From Anaerolineaceae bacterium (GTDB lineage Bacteria; Chloroflexota; Anaerolineae; Anaerolineales; Anaerolineaceae): 21,118 nucleotides of DNA. The notes under the pieces were generated by a model. The model was not told the origin of the DNA. It did not search any database and saw only the letters and a program-made list of their open reading frames with translations. The stretch lies in the NCBI GenBank assembly GCA_028714615.1, contig JAQTMA010000054.1, forward strand, positions 1-21,118, written 5' to 3'. Position 1 is the stretch's first letter; each line of letters starts with the position of its first letter. This document shows positions 15,163 through 21,118 of the stretch, one piece after another. Position numbers and translations under genes: made by a program.

Positions 15163-16326
15163 TCAATCAAATTCATTACCTGTAACTATTATCTGATGGT
15201 AATAATCTAGAAATTTGTCATTGACAACTTTTTCGGAGTAGTTTTGACGGGCAAATCCCTGTGCATAATCACAAACGTTTTGGGAATTTTGAGGTTCAGA
15301 TAGCACAGTGATTAATGTGTCTGCTATAGACTGGGAAGAATTCACATCACAGAGAAAACCAGCTTTCCCATGGTCTAAGAGAAAAGGGATGTTGCCACTT
15401 TGCTCGCCGCCAACGGCAGGCACCCCGATGACCATTGCTTCGAGCACGGTCATTCCGAAAGATTCTTCCCTGGAGGGATGAAGGAAAACAGAAGCACTTT
15501 GTAACATGGCCAAAGTGTCAGGATAGGAAAGGCTTCCACAAAAATGCACACCCTCGGTGAGGTGGTTTTTCAAAGCGTACATTTGGACGGGGCCCCCCTC
15601 CTCCATTCCATCACCAACCAGGCGATATTCCATCTCTGGGAAGGACTTCCGTACTAAAGCAAATGCATGGAGTGCGGTGGCAATGTTTTTTCGATTTCCA
15701 AAACCATTACTTATCGAGAGAATAAAATTTTGCGGGTTTCGTTTTTCGACCACATACGCTTCGATAGACTGGCAAAAATAATTGGGAGTGATGCGAGTCT
15801 TTCTTTTATCCCGACGATTTAATAGATCGTACATATATTGCGAATTGGCGCTCAAGTACCTGGCACGGTTCAACACGATCCCATTCATCATCCAACGCAT
15901 CAGGCGGTACGCGTCCAATTGATAGCGTAAGATCGTCAGCGCATGATCATGAAGGGTGACCAAAACCGGCATGCCCGTATCCAGAGCTGCCCAGGCAAAC
16001 TCGTACGACCAATGGGCATTGATGAGATCCACCGGGAATGCCTGCATCAGCCGTAACAGACCTTGCCTTTCTGATTTGAATAAATCCCTGGCTGCATGAG
16101 GCTCCCTGGGGGCAATACAAATCGTCAGGCGCACGTCCTTCAAAACAACAGGCTCATGAATGCCAACCGAGGTCGTGAAGGCAACCACTTTGTGGCCGCG
16201 CTCCATCAATCCATTAATCAGCATCGAAATGATCGGGGCTGGATATCCAACTGGAAGTTCCGGCCTGTTGCGAATGTCCGATTCAAGCAGACGTAAACTC
16301 ATTGGTCCAGCAATACCAATTTTCAT
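15163..16326 (-). CDS. Glycosyltransferase family 4 (GT-B fold)
   Basis: 387 aa. N-terminal domain: KIGIAGPMSLRLLESD, a glycine-rich first loop, then LINAHWSYEFAWAA and LVTLHDHALTILRY. C-terminal donor domain: ILSISNGFGNRKNIATALHA, MEYRLVGDGMEE, GVHFCGSLSYPDTLAML, and the catalytic E-x7-E in REESFGMTVLEAMVIGVPAV, followed by GGEQSGNIPFLLDHG. It transfers a sugar to the lipid-linked intermediate in the cytoplasm, donor unknown. ATG 16326 follows GAGGA with four bases between, a good ribosome binding site. It lies 89 bp downstream of the flippase gene in the same direction and is convergent with the small plus-strand gene. Confidence 0.9.
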   Translation of the reverse strand: MKIGIAGPMSLRLLESDIRNRPELPVGYPAPIISMLINGLMERGHKVVAFTTSVGIHEPVVLKDVRLTICIAPREPHAARDLFKSERQGLLRLMQAFPVDLINAHWSYEFAWAALDTGMPVLVTLHDHALTILRYQLDAYRLMRWMMNGIVLNRARYLSANSQYMYDLLNRRDKRKTRITPNYFCQSIEAYVVEKRNPQNFILSISNGFGNRKNIATALHAFALVRKSFPEMEYRLVGDGMEEGGPVQMYALKNHLTEGVHFCGSLSYPDTLAMLQSASVFLHPSREESFGMTVLEAMVIGVPAVGGEQSGNIPFLLDHGKAGFLCDVNSSQSIADTLITVLSEPQNSQNVCDYAQGFARQNYSEKVVNDKFLDYYHQIIVTGNEFD

Positions 16327-16415
16327 TGTTCCTCAAATATACGTCAACGAAATAATTGTGGGAGGTTGGATGCCTGGTTTGATCATCGGATACATTTCTC
16401 ATCAATCAAACAAAC

Positions 16416-18014
16416 TCAATTTCGATCGACGAACACGATTCTAAGGCGGCTCAAAAATTTGCTGACCCTCGAATTAGTGCTCTTAGCTGCTCCAATTTTG
16501 TGGAAAATCACTATCGCCTCGCTCCTCAACATTTTCTGTGGTCTCGCGAGTGAGAACGAAAATAGCCAGACAATTGCTCCGATAGTTACTTCGAGAAGAA
16601 ACGCAAACCATACCGGCGCTCCGCTTAGTCGAAGCAAAAACCCCACCCCAAAAATCAATAAGCTGATGATCACTCCTGAGAAAACAGCGGGTTGATATGC
16701 CGACCAAAATTCCAATCTCGAAATTTTCAAAAAACGCCTCATCACGAACGTGTAAGCGATCAGCACGGACAACTCACCAACCACTAGCGCCATAGCAAAG
16801 CCAACCACCCCCCATTTGTTCAGGAAGAAGAATAGAGTCGCGAGGAAACAAATATAAAAGGATTGGATCAGCATTTTGACGTTCAACACCCCTGCAGCTT
16901 CCAGGAGAAATGCTGCCAGGTGCGACAGCAAATCGAAGGGGGTGGCAAACGCGAGGATCTGCAATACCGGAATAGCCGCACGCCACTTTTCTCCCAAGAC
17001 CAGCAGCACCACTTCCTGTGAGGCCGCTGAAAGACCCCAACAGATGGGAACCAACAGGCTGCCTACCAGCATAATCGAGGATAAATAACCTTTTTTCAAA
17101 CGGGGAAGATCATCCTGGATGCGGCTGTAAGAGGGCATGAGCACCCTCGAAAAGCTGGTGACGAGATAATACATCGGAAGATTCACCAACATGAAGGCAC
17201 GGTTGTAGATACCCAGAGCGGCCGCACCGATAAAATGACCGATCGAGAGGGTATCCAAGTTCGAGCTGATAAACTCCATGAAGCTGATCAGTGTCACCCG
17301 ACCGCCAAAGCCATAAAGGCGTTTGAAGTACTTCCAATCCAAGATTAAGGCCACACTGTGTCTGGTAAAAAGGTAAGCGAGTAGGGCCAGGATGGCGCTT
17401 TGGCTCAAGGCGGCGGCGACCAGGCTCCAAACGCCAAAGCCCTTCAAGGCCAAGAAGATGCCACCACCGCCGTAGCCCAAAACAAACGAAATGATATCGA
17501 TGATGGCGATCGAGCGGAAGGCCAAACTACGGCGCAAGAGGCTGAGCGACGTAATGGACAGGCCGCCTAAAACAAACGAGAGCGCCAGCACCCTGACCAC
17601 GGGCACGACTGCCGAATCGTTAAAGATGAAGGTCGCCAGCGGGGCGGCCAGATAAAACACCCCAAAGACCAGGAGCGCCAGCAGGAGACTGGAAGTGAAA
17701 CCGGCACGGATATCCTCCGAACTGAGATCCTTCTTCTGAACCAAAGCCGAGCCCACGCCCATCTGGGCGAAATACGAGCCAAAACGGAGCACTACATTGG
17801 CCATAGCAACGAGGCCAAAGTCGACCGGGCTGAGGAGGCGGGCCATGACGGCGGTGTAGCCGATCTGCAAGACAGCATTGACGGCGGTATCGACGTAGGA
17901 CCATTTCAGACCGTGTAATGTTTTCGAGGTAAGGCTCTGCGCAGCCGGCTGGGGTGGATCTTGGATCGAAGCCTCGATGGTAGTTGTCGGTTCGGGAAAT
18001 TGGCTATCGATCAT
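16416..18014 (-). CDS. Wzx/WzxC-like polysaccharide flippase (MOP superfamily)
   Basis: 532 aa integral membrane protein with about 12-14 helices. It would flip undecaprenyl-diphosphate-linked repeat units across the membrane. After a 28-residue polar N-terminal tail the family start is seen: LTSKTLHGLKWSYVDTAVNA, then ARLLSPVDFGLVAMANVV and SALVQKKDLSSEDIRAGF, all typical of the WzxC/TuaB branch. Middle motifs include SNLDTLSIGHFIGAAALGIY and SFSRVLMPSYSRIQ. The ATG overlaps the stop of the TPR gene (ATGA), so the two are probably coupled. The first part of the gene is more GC-rich than its 3' third, so a composition boundary runs through it. Substrate specificity cannot be predicted. Confidence 0.92.
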   Translation of the reverse strand: MIDSQFPEPTTTIEASIQDPPQPAAQSLTSKTLHGLKWSYVDTAVNAVLQIGYTAVMARLLSPVDFGLVAMANVVLRFGSYFAQMGVGSALVQKKDLSSEDIRAGFTSSLLLALLVFGVFYLAAPLATFIFNDSAVVPVVRVLALSFVLGGLSITSLSLLRRSLAFRSIAIIDIISFVLGYGGGGIFLALKGFGVWSLVAAALSQSAILALLAYLFTRHSVALILDWKYFKRLYGFGGRVTLISFMEFISSNLDTLSIGHFIGAAALGIYNRAFMLVNLPMYYLVTSFSRVLMPSYSRIQDDLPRLKKGYLSSIMLVGSLLVPICWGLSAASQEVVLLVLGEKWRAAIPVLQILAFATPFDLLSHLAAFLLEAAGVLNVKMLIQSFYICFLATLFFFLNKWGVVGFAMALVVGELSVLIAYTFVMRRFLKISRLEFWSAYQPAVFSGVIISLLIFGVGFLLRLSGAPVWFAFLLEVTIGAIVWLFSFSLARPQKMLRSEAIVIFHKIGAAKSTNSRVSKFLSRLRIVFVDRN

Positions 18015-19060
18015 GGACAGGCAGCACCCATTTCTTGAATGTGCTGCAAAGCAAGGGGGAACTCCGGATTTATTGCCAGAGCACGGCAGTAGGCCAGGCG
18101 GGCATTTTCCAGGTCACCTGCACCCTGATAGCTATCTCCCCATTTCACAAAAATCCCCGGATCTTGGTAGGTATGAAGCGCAACAGTAAAATGTTGAATT
18201 GCCAACGGGTATATCCCTTTCTTCAAGTAATACTCACCGGCCATGTTATTCCACCAGGGATCTTGAGGAAATTTCCCTAATCCAGATTCTAGATAGGGTA
18301 GTACCTGGTCAAGTTTTCCTTCCCGCAAATAACTATCCACCAGTGAACCTATAAAGTTGTATGAATAATCCGATTTGGCTTCGGTTGAGACCTCAAGCCC
18401 CTCCAATGCCACCGTTTCCACTTGATCCGAGGTGCCAAAATTCTGATAATAATTGACCAAGTACAAATATGGCCGAATCAGTTTGGGATCTTGAGCCTTC
18501 GCGCGCAACAACAACTGTTCGGCCTTTTTGGCGGATCCATCGTTCTTGTATTCCACATAACCGCGCATTGCGGTGAAACTGGCATCCTCCGGCGCCTCCT
18601 TCAAGAACTCATCCAGCTTCTCGGACGCCTCCTGCCACATTTCATTGGATATGAGGGCCTCCACCAGCGCCAGCTTGACTTCCAGTCGAGCAGGATCTAC
18701 AGCAAAGGCGGCTCTAGCCGCTTCGAGCGACTCGGCTTTATCGGTCACGGCATAGGAATAGACTGCCAGATTATTCGCCGAGTAGGCTGGCGCCATCGCC
18801 CAGAGTTTTTTGGCGGCATTGTAAGAGCCGGTTTGTTTCAAGATCAGCGACCCACCCCACCAGGCGATATTACGGCTGCGAGTCTGAAAGCCAGGCGATT
18901 GCAGTAAGGAGAGTAAGCCAGGATCCACGGTTTGGGCTTCTGTGAATGAAGCATGATTGAGCCGGAGGGCAAGTGCGTTGGCGGACGCCACCTGCGCGAG
19001 ACTGTTCCAGCGCAGGACGAGGAGGATGGCGCAGAGCAGGAAGAGCAAGAGCTTAACCAC
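18011..19060 (-). CDS. Membrane-anchored TPR-repeat protein
   Basis: 349 aa from the chosen GTG. An N-terminal hydrophobic helix (KLLLFLLCAILLVL) would anchor it, with the rest probably outside the membrane. Helical TPR-like repeats fill the chain; the clearest are near the C-terminus (GEYYLKKGIYPLAIQHFTVA, GDSYQGAGDLENARLAYCRA followed by LAINPEFPLA). TPR proteins act as scaffolds, here perhaps for polysaccharide assembly or export, judging by coupling to the flippase (4-bp overlap). The frame stays open upstream to 19198, but residues there (such as FLCVLCVKVF and SVPSVKSVV) are translations of the CACAGAG and CACGGAT nonamer repeats, so I start at GTG 19060, within the last repeat. No ribosome binding site is evident, so the true start is uncertain. 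Confidence 0.78.
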   Translation of the reverse strand: MVKLLLFLLCAILLVLRWNSLAQVASANALALRLNHASFTEAQTVDPGLLSLLQSPGFQTRSRNIAWWGGSLILKQTGSYNAAKKLWAMAPAYSANNLAVYSYAVTDKAESLEAARAAFAVDPARLEVKLALVEALISNEMWQEASEKLDEFLKEAPEDASFTAMRGYVEYKNDGSAKKAEQLLLRAKAQDPKLIRPYLYLVNYYQNFGTSDQVETVALEGLEVSTEAKSDYSYNFIGSLVDSYLREGKLDQVLPYLESGLGKFPQDPWWNNMAGEYYLKKGIYPLAIQHFTVALHTYQDPGIFVKWGDSYQGAGDLENARLAYCRALAINPEFPLALQHIQEMGAACP

Positions 19061-19143
19061 GGATTTCACGGATGGCACGGATTTTAAGAACATAAAGACT
19101 TTAACACAGAGTACACAGAGAAAAACAAAGAGAACACAGTGGG
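19058..19143 (+). repeat. Nonamer repeats: CACGGATNN and CACAGAGNN
   Basis: Three adjoining 9-mers CACGGATTT, CACGGATGG, CACGGATTT at 19058-19084, then CACAGAGTA and CACAGAGAA at 19105-19122 and degenerate copies to 19143. A further degenerate CAGAGAGGA/CACAGAGAA stretch is at 19992-20010. They overlap the open 5' extension of the TPR gene and are the source of its spurious N-terminus. Confidence 0.75.
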
Positions 19144-19162
19144 GATTAAGAGAAAAACACAA

Positions 19163-19235
19163 GATTGTAGATTGTTGCCAACGAAGAGCAGTCAACAATC
19201 TACAATCAGCAATCTAAAATCTACAATCTAAAATC
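19163..19235. repeat. Heptamer tract with a 15-bp perfect stem-loop
   Basis: GATTGTAGATTGTTG at 19163-19177 pairs perfectly with CAACAATCTACAATC at 19193-19207 around a 15-base loop. The right arm continues into heptamers in register: AACAATC, TACAATC, AGCAATC, TAAAATC, TACAATC, TAAAATC (19194-19235), the complement of the GATTTTA-type units elsewhere. It lies immediately after the stop of the hexapeptide gene. On the minus strand the stem is followed by a T-rich stretch (TTGTGTTTTTCTC), so it may act as a transcription terminator. Confidence 0.75.
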
Positions 19236-19236
19236 C

Positions 19237-19923
19237 CTATATATCCCAGTCCATCGAAAATCTCCTGGGTGTGTTGACCAGCGGCAGATAGGGGCCGAAC
19301 TGGTTGCCGGGGAGGAGGATGTGGCCGGCGTGGAGACGGATGTCACTGGTGGAGTCGATGGTGGGCCTGGGGTGCTGGAGGCATTCGTAGATCTGGCGGG
19401 GACCGTCGGCGAGACGGATCTGGGCGGGGCGGCCGCAGACGGGACAGACGATGCCGAGGAGGCGGGCAGGTTCGCCGGCGGCCTGGCAGTTGTCGGGGAG
19501 GTCGCCTTCGAGGATGGAATCCGGGAGGAGGCAGGCGCCGAGGCCGAGGGCGAGGCCGGCGAGGATGGCGCTGCCGCGGCCGACACGGACGCCGGCGGCA
19601 AGGGTGGTGGGGGAGAGCTCGGGGGCGCCGGCGGCGCTGGAGGCACGCGGGCCACCGATGCGAACGCTGCTCCCGATGCAGGTATCTTCACCGATTTCGA
19701 GGGGACCGAGGAGGGTGCAGCCGGGTCCAATGGAGACGCCGCGGGCGAGCTTGATCTGGCCGATGAGGCGGGTGCGGTTGCCAATGGCGCAGCCGGGGGA
19801 GAGGGTGACGTGGGGGCCGACCTGAGCGCCGAGGCCGACGTAGCAGTGGTCGGGGAGGCGGACGGCGGGGTCGAGCTGGGCCGTGGGGGAGAGGTAGGCG
19901 CCGATTTCGAGTTGGGTGGTCAT
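19237..19923 (-). CDS. Left-handed beta-helix (hexapeptide) protein with C-terminal zinc-ribbon-like segment
   Basis: 228 aa. Residues about 5-145 are hexapeptide turns (ARGVSIGPGCTLLGPLEIGE, DTCIGSSVRIGG), the fold of acyltransferases and gamma-carbonic anhydrase-like proteins. No catalytic His is placed clearly enough to claim acetyltransferase activity. The helix ends DNCQAAGEPARLLGIV, a usual closing motif for the fold. It is followed by CPVCGRP and IYECLQHP (Cys160, Cys163, Cys181, His184), a likely zinc site, and a 44-residue tail. ATG 19923 is chosen because AGGAG (19933-19929) lies 5 bases upstream and a promoter precedes it; the frame is open to 20037 but that part encodes only repeat sequence. 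It stands alone between repeat regions. A role in modifying a sugar or nucleotide sugar is possible but unproven. Confidence 0.78.
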   Translation of the reverse strand: MTTQLEIGAYLSPTAQLDPAVRLPDHCYVGLGAQVGPHVTLSPGCAIGNRTRLIGQIKLARGVSIGPGCTLLGPLEIGEDTCIGSSVRIGGPRASSAAGAPELSPTTLAAGVRVGRGSAILAGLALGLGACLLPDSILEGDLPDNCQAAGEPARLLGIVCPVCGRPAQIRLADGPRQIYECLQHPRPTIDSTSDIRLHAGHILLPGNQFGPYLPLVNTPRRFSMDWDI

Positions 19924-19937
19924 GGTTGCTCCTATTG

Positions 19938-19955
19938 ATAGAATGTTTGTTCTAT
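19938..19955. promoter_or_regulatory. Palindromic operator-like site, resembling a Gram-positive-type LexA box
   Basis: ATAGAA-TGTTTG-TTCTAT, perfect 6-bp arms. The minus strand reads AGAACAAACATTCT, which agrees with the Bacillus-type SOS box (CGAACRNRYGTTYC) at 11 of 14 positions. It covers the expected transcription start and touches the -10 box of the hexapeptide gene promoter, a typical repressor position. The regulator is inference. Confidence 0.45.
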
Positions 19956-19982
19956 TATAGGGGGAAGGAGAGGAAAATGCAA
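19954..19982 (-). promoter_or_regulatory. Sigma70-type promoter of the hexapeptide protein gene
   Basis: On the minus strand TTGCAT (19982-19977) and TATAAT (19959-19954) are separated by exactly 17 bp. It is followed by the palindrome at 19955-19938, AGGAG at 19933-19929 and ATG at 19923. This is the best promoter in the window. Confidence 0.65.
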
Positions 19983-20008
19983 GTACCTTTAACAGAGAGG
20001 ACACAGAG

Positions 20009-20051
20009 AATTTTAGATTTTGGATTTTTGATTCCACAAGGGGACGATGTT
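20009..20051 (+). repeat. Second site of the composite heptamer/15-mer repeat
   Basis: AATTTTA, GATTTTG, GATTTTT, GATTCCA in a 7-bp register, then CAAGGGGACGATGTT at 20037-20051, identical to both 15-mers at 1382-1396 and 1407-1421 and in the same orientation. It lies in the gene-free stretch between asd and the hexapeptide gene, about 18.6 kb from the first site. Confidence 0.85.
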
Positions 20052-20413
20052 TAAGAACAAGAGCGATCCTGGCGCGCTCCGCCCTTCCGACATGGGGAGG
20101 GTGGGGTGGGCGGCGGGGGCGGGGTGTGAATCGGGAGATCAGCCCCCTGGCAGTAGGTGCGGTTGGCTACGGGTAAATACCGGTAAGGGAGGTGCGGGTG
20201 GTGCGGTGGTGCGGCGGCGATGGGTATGCGGGTTACGGGTGGTGGGCGCCTGGCGGCGCTGCGGTTGGAGTGGGTTTATTCTAGTTTAATGTTGGGGGAT
20301 ATGGAAGTGATGAATGTCATGGTTAAATTATGACAAAAAAGAACCCTACCAGCAGGGGGAGGAGCCGGTGGCGAGGAAGAGCTGGGGGTGGGAAAGGCGG
20401 GAGAGCCGGTTGC
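20052..20413. other. Gene-free G-rich stretch downstream of asd
   Basis: No convincing gene on either strand. The plus strand is extremely G-rich: runs of three to five G at 20094-20124 meet the G-quadruplex pattern with one-base loops, and GGTGCGG-like repeats follow to about 20270. TGTCAT (20315-20320) and ATGACA (20330-20335) form an inverted repeat with a 9-base loop next to an A6 run. A weak terminator candidate for asd lies at 20335-20357. Confidence 0.6.
20335..20357 (-). terminator. Weak candidate terminator of asd
   Basis: On the minus strand CCCT-GCTGGT-AGGG is followed by TTCTTTTTT. The T-tract is good but the stem has only 4 bp. It lies about 57 bp after the asd stop. Confidence 0.3.
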
Positions 20414-21118
20414 TCAGGCCAGGCGGCCGGAGCGGACGAGCAGCTCGGCGTTGTAGATGGAGCCGCCGGCGGCGCCACGGATGGTGTTGTGGGAGAGGAC
20501 GACCAGCTTGAGGTCGAAAGCAGGGTCGGGGCGCAGGCGGCCGGCGACGGTGGTCATGCCGCGGCCGGTGGAGCGATCGAGGCGGGGCTGCGGGCGGTCG
20601 AGCTCATCGCGCAGGAGGATGGGCGGGTGGGGAGCGGAGGGCAGGTCGCGGCTGGCGGGCGGGGGCAGGTAGGCGCGCAAGGCTTGTGCGGCCTGAGCGG
20701 GATCGGCGCGGCGCTCGAGCTCGACGGAGAGGCAGGCCAGGTGGCCATCCACAACGGGGACGCGGTTGACCTGGGCGGAGACACACACTTCAGCAAGTGT
20801 GAGGACACCGTCCTGCAGGCTGGCGAGCATCTTGCGCGGCTCCCACTCGAGCTTATCCTCTTCGCCGGCGATGTAGGGGATGACGTTGTCGAGGATATCC
20901 AGCGAGGCGACGCCCGGGTAACCGGCTCCAGAAACGGCCTGGAGCGTGACCACCCAGACGCGCTTGAGGCCAAACACATTTAGGAGGGCTTTGAGGACGA
21001 CGGTGACGCCGGCGCTGGCGCAGTTGGGGTTGGTGAGAATACCGCCGCTCCATCCACGGTTGTGCGATTGGAGGTCGAGCAGATCGAGGTGATCGGGGTT
21101 GACTTCGGGCAGGAGCAG
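20414..21118 (-). CDS. asd: Aspartate-semialdehyde dehydrogenase, N-terminus beyond window
   Basis: The C-terminal 234 residues are visible; family length is about 350. It reduces aspartyl phosphate to aspartate semialdehyde with NADPH, the branch point to lysine, diaminopimelate, threonine and methionine, in the cytoplasm. The catalytic Cys is in GILTNPNCASAG (Cys33 of the visible part). VTLQAVSGAGYPGVASLDIL and GEEDKLEWEPRKML follow, and the likely active-site His is in NRVPVVDGHLACLSVEL. The C-terminus carries GGSIYNAELLVRSG. The motif set is that of the yeast/archaeal-type enzyme rather than the E. coli type. The frame is open to the right edge, so the gene continues there. It is GC-rich and unrelated to glycan synthesis, marking the conserved flank of the cluster. 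Confidence 0.95.
   Translation of the reverse strand: MLLPEVNPDHLDLLDLQSHNRGWSGGILTNPNCASAGVTVVLKALLNVFGLKRVWVVTLQAVSGAGYPGVASLDILDNVIPYIAGEEDKLEWEPRKMLASLQDGVLTLAEVCVSAQVNRVPVVDGHLACLSVELERRADPAQAAQALRAYLPPPASRDLPSAPHPPILLRDELDRPQPRLDRSTGRGMTTVAGRLRPDPAFDLKLVVLSHNTIRGAAGGSIYNAELLVRSGRLA

Noticed and set aside
19321..19938. Long plus-strand open frame (205 codons) opposite the hexapeptide gene
   Set aside because: It is Gly/Ala/Glu/Asp-rich low-complexity sequence, the usual shadow of a GC-rich gene on the other strand, which has recognisable hexapeptide turns and good start signals.
20330..20983. Plus-strand open frame (217 codons) opposite asd
   Set aside because: It is antisense to a gene with clear catalytic motifs; the translation shows no family features and begins in the gene-free region.

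Overview
This window looks like part of a bacterial chromosome carrying a surface-polysaccharide (O-antigen, capsule or exopolysaccharide) biosynthesis locus. Nearly every gene is on the minus strand, so the cluster is read from right to left. There are no rRNA or marker genes. The yeast/archaeal-type aspartate-semialdehyde dehydrogenase, the protein families and the short tandem intergenic repeats would fit an uncultured Chloroflexota (Anaerolineae-like) genome, but that assignment is inference and only moderately supported.

Layout in transcription order (right to left). 21118-20414: 3' two thirds of asd, a housekeeping gene. 20413-19924: gene-free, G-rich and repeat-bearing, ending in a well-formed promoter with a palindromic operator-like site. 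19923-19237: left-handed beta-helix (hexapeptide) protein with an added zinc-ribbon-like tail. 19236-19061: heptamer and nonamer repeats plus a 15-bp stem-loop. 19060-18011: membrane-anchored TPR protein. 18014-16416: Wzx-type flippase. 16326-15163: GT4 glycosyltransferase. 14604-15071 on the plus strand: a lone small membrane protein with its own signals. 14381-10065: FkbM methyltransferase, Wzy_C polymerase/ligase, GT2 glycosyltransferase and a GT39-like membrane glycosyltransferase. 9832-5917: a tightly overlapping group of polysaccharide deacetylase, zinc-ribbon methyltransferase and two GT4 enzymes. 5900-3608: WecG/TagA/CpsF glycosyltransferase and a polyprenyl-phosphate sugar phosphotransferase. 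3553-2849: second FkbM methyltransferase. 2827-1463: NTP_transf_5 nucleotidyltransferase. 1337 to the left edge: second Wzy_C protein.

How the genes could work together: the phosphotransferase would put the first sugar phosphate on undecaprenyl phosphate. WecG, GT2 and the three GT4 enzymes would extend the lipid-linked oligosaccharide. The deacetylase and methyltransferases would decorate it, Wzx would flip it, and one Wzy_C protein would polymerise it while the other ligates it or serves another glycan. The GT39-like enzyme would add sugars from a lipid carrier on the outer face. This is a Wzx/Wzy-type pathway read from gene families. The glycan structure cannot be deduced.

Base composition is mosaic: roughly 3600-5900 and the window ends are GC-rich, whereas about 2850-3550 and 5920-16400 are AT-rich, as expected when variable glycan genes are exchanged between conserved flanks. 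The most unusual content is non-coding: a composite repeat (heptamers plus a 15-mer) present at both ends of the cluster, three other tandem short-repeat tracts, and a roughly 230-bp palindrome-rich element that seems to have inserted into the 3' end of the nucleotidyltransferase gene and supplied a new C-terminal tail.
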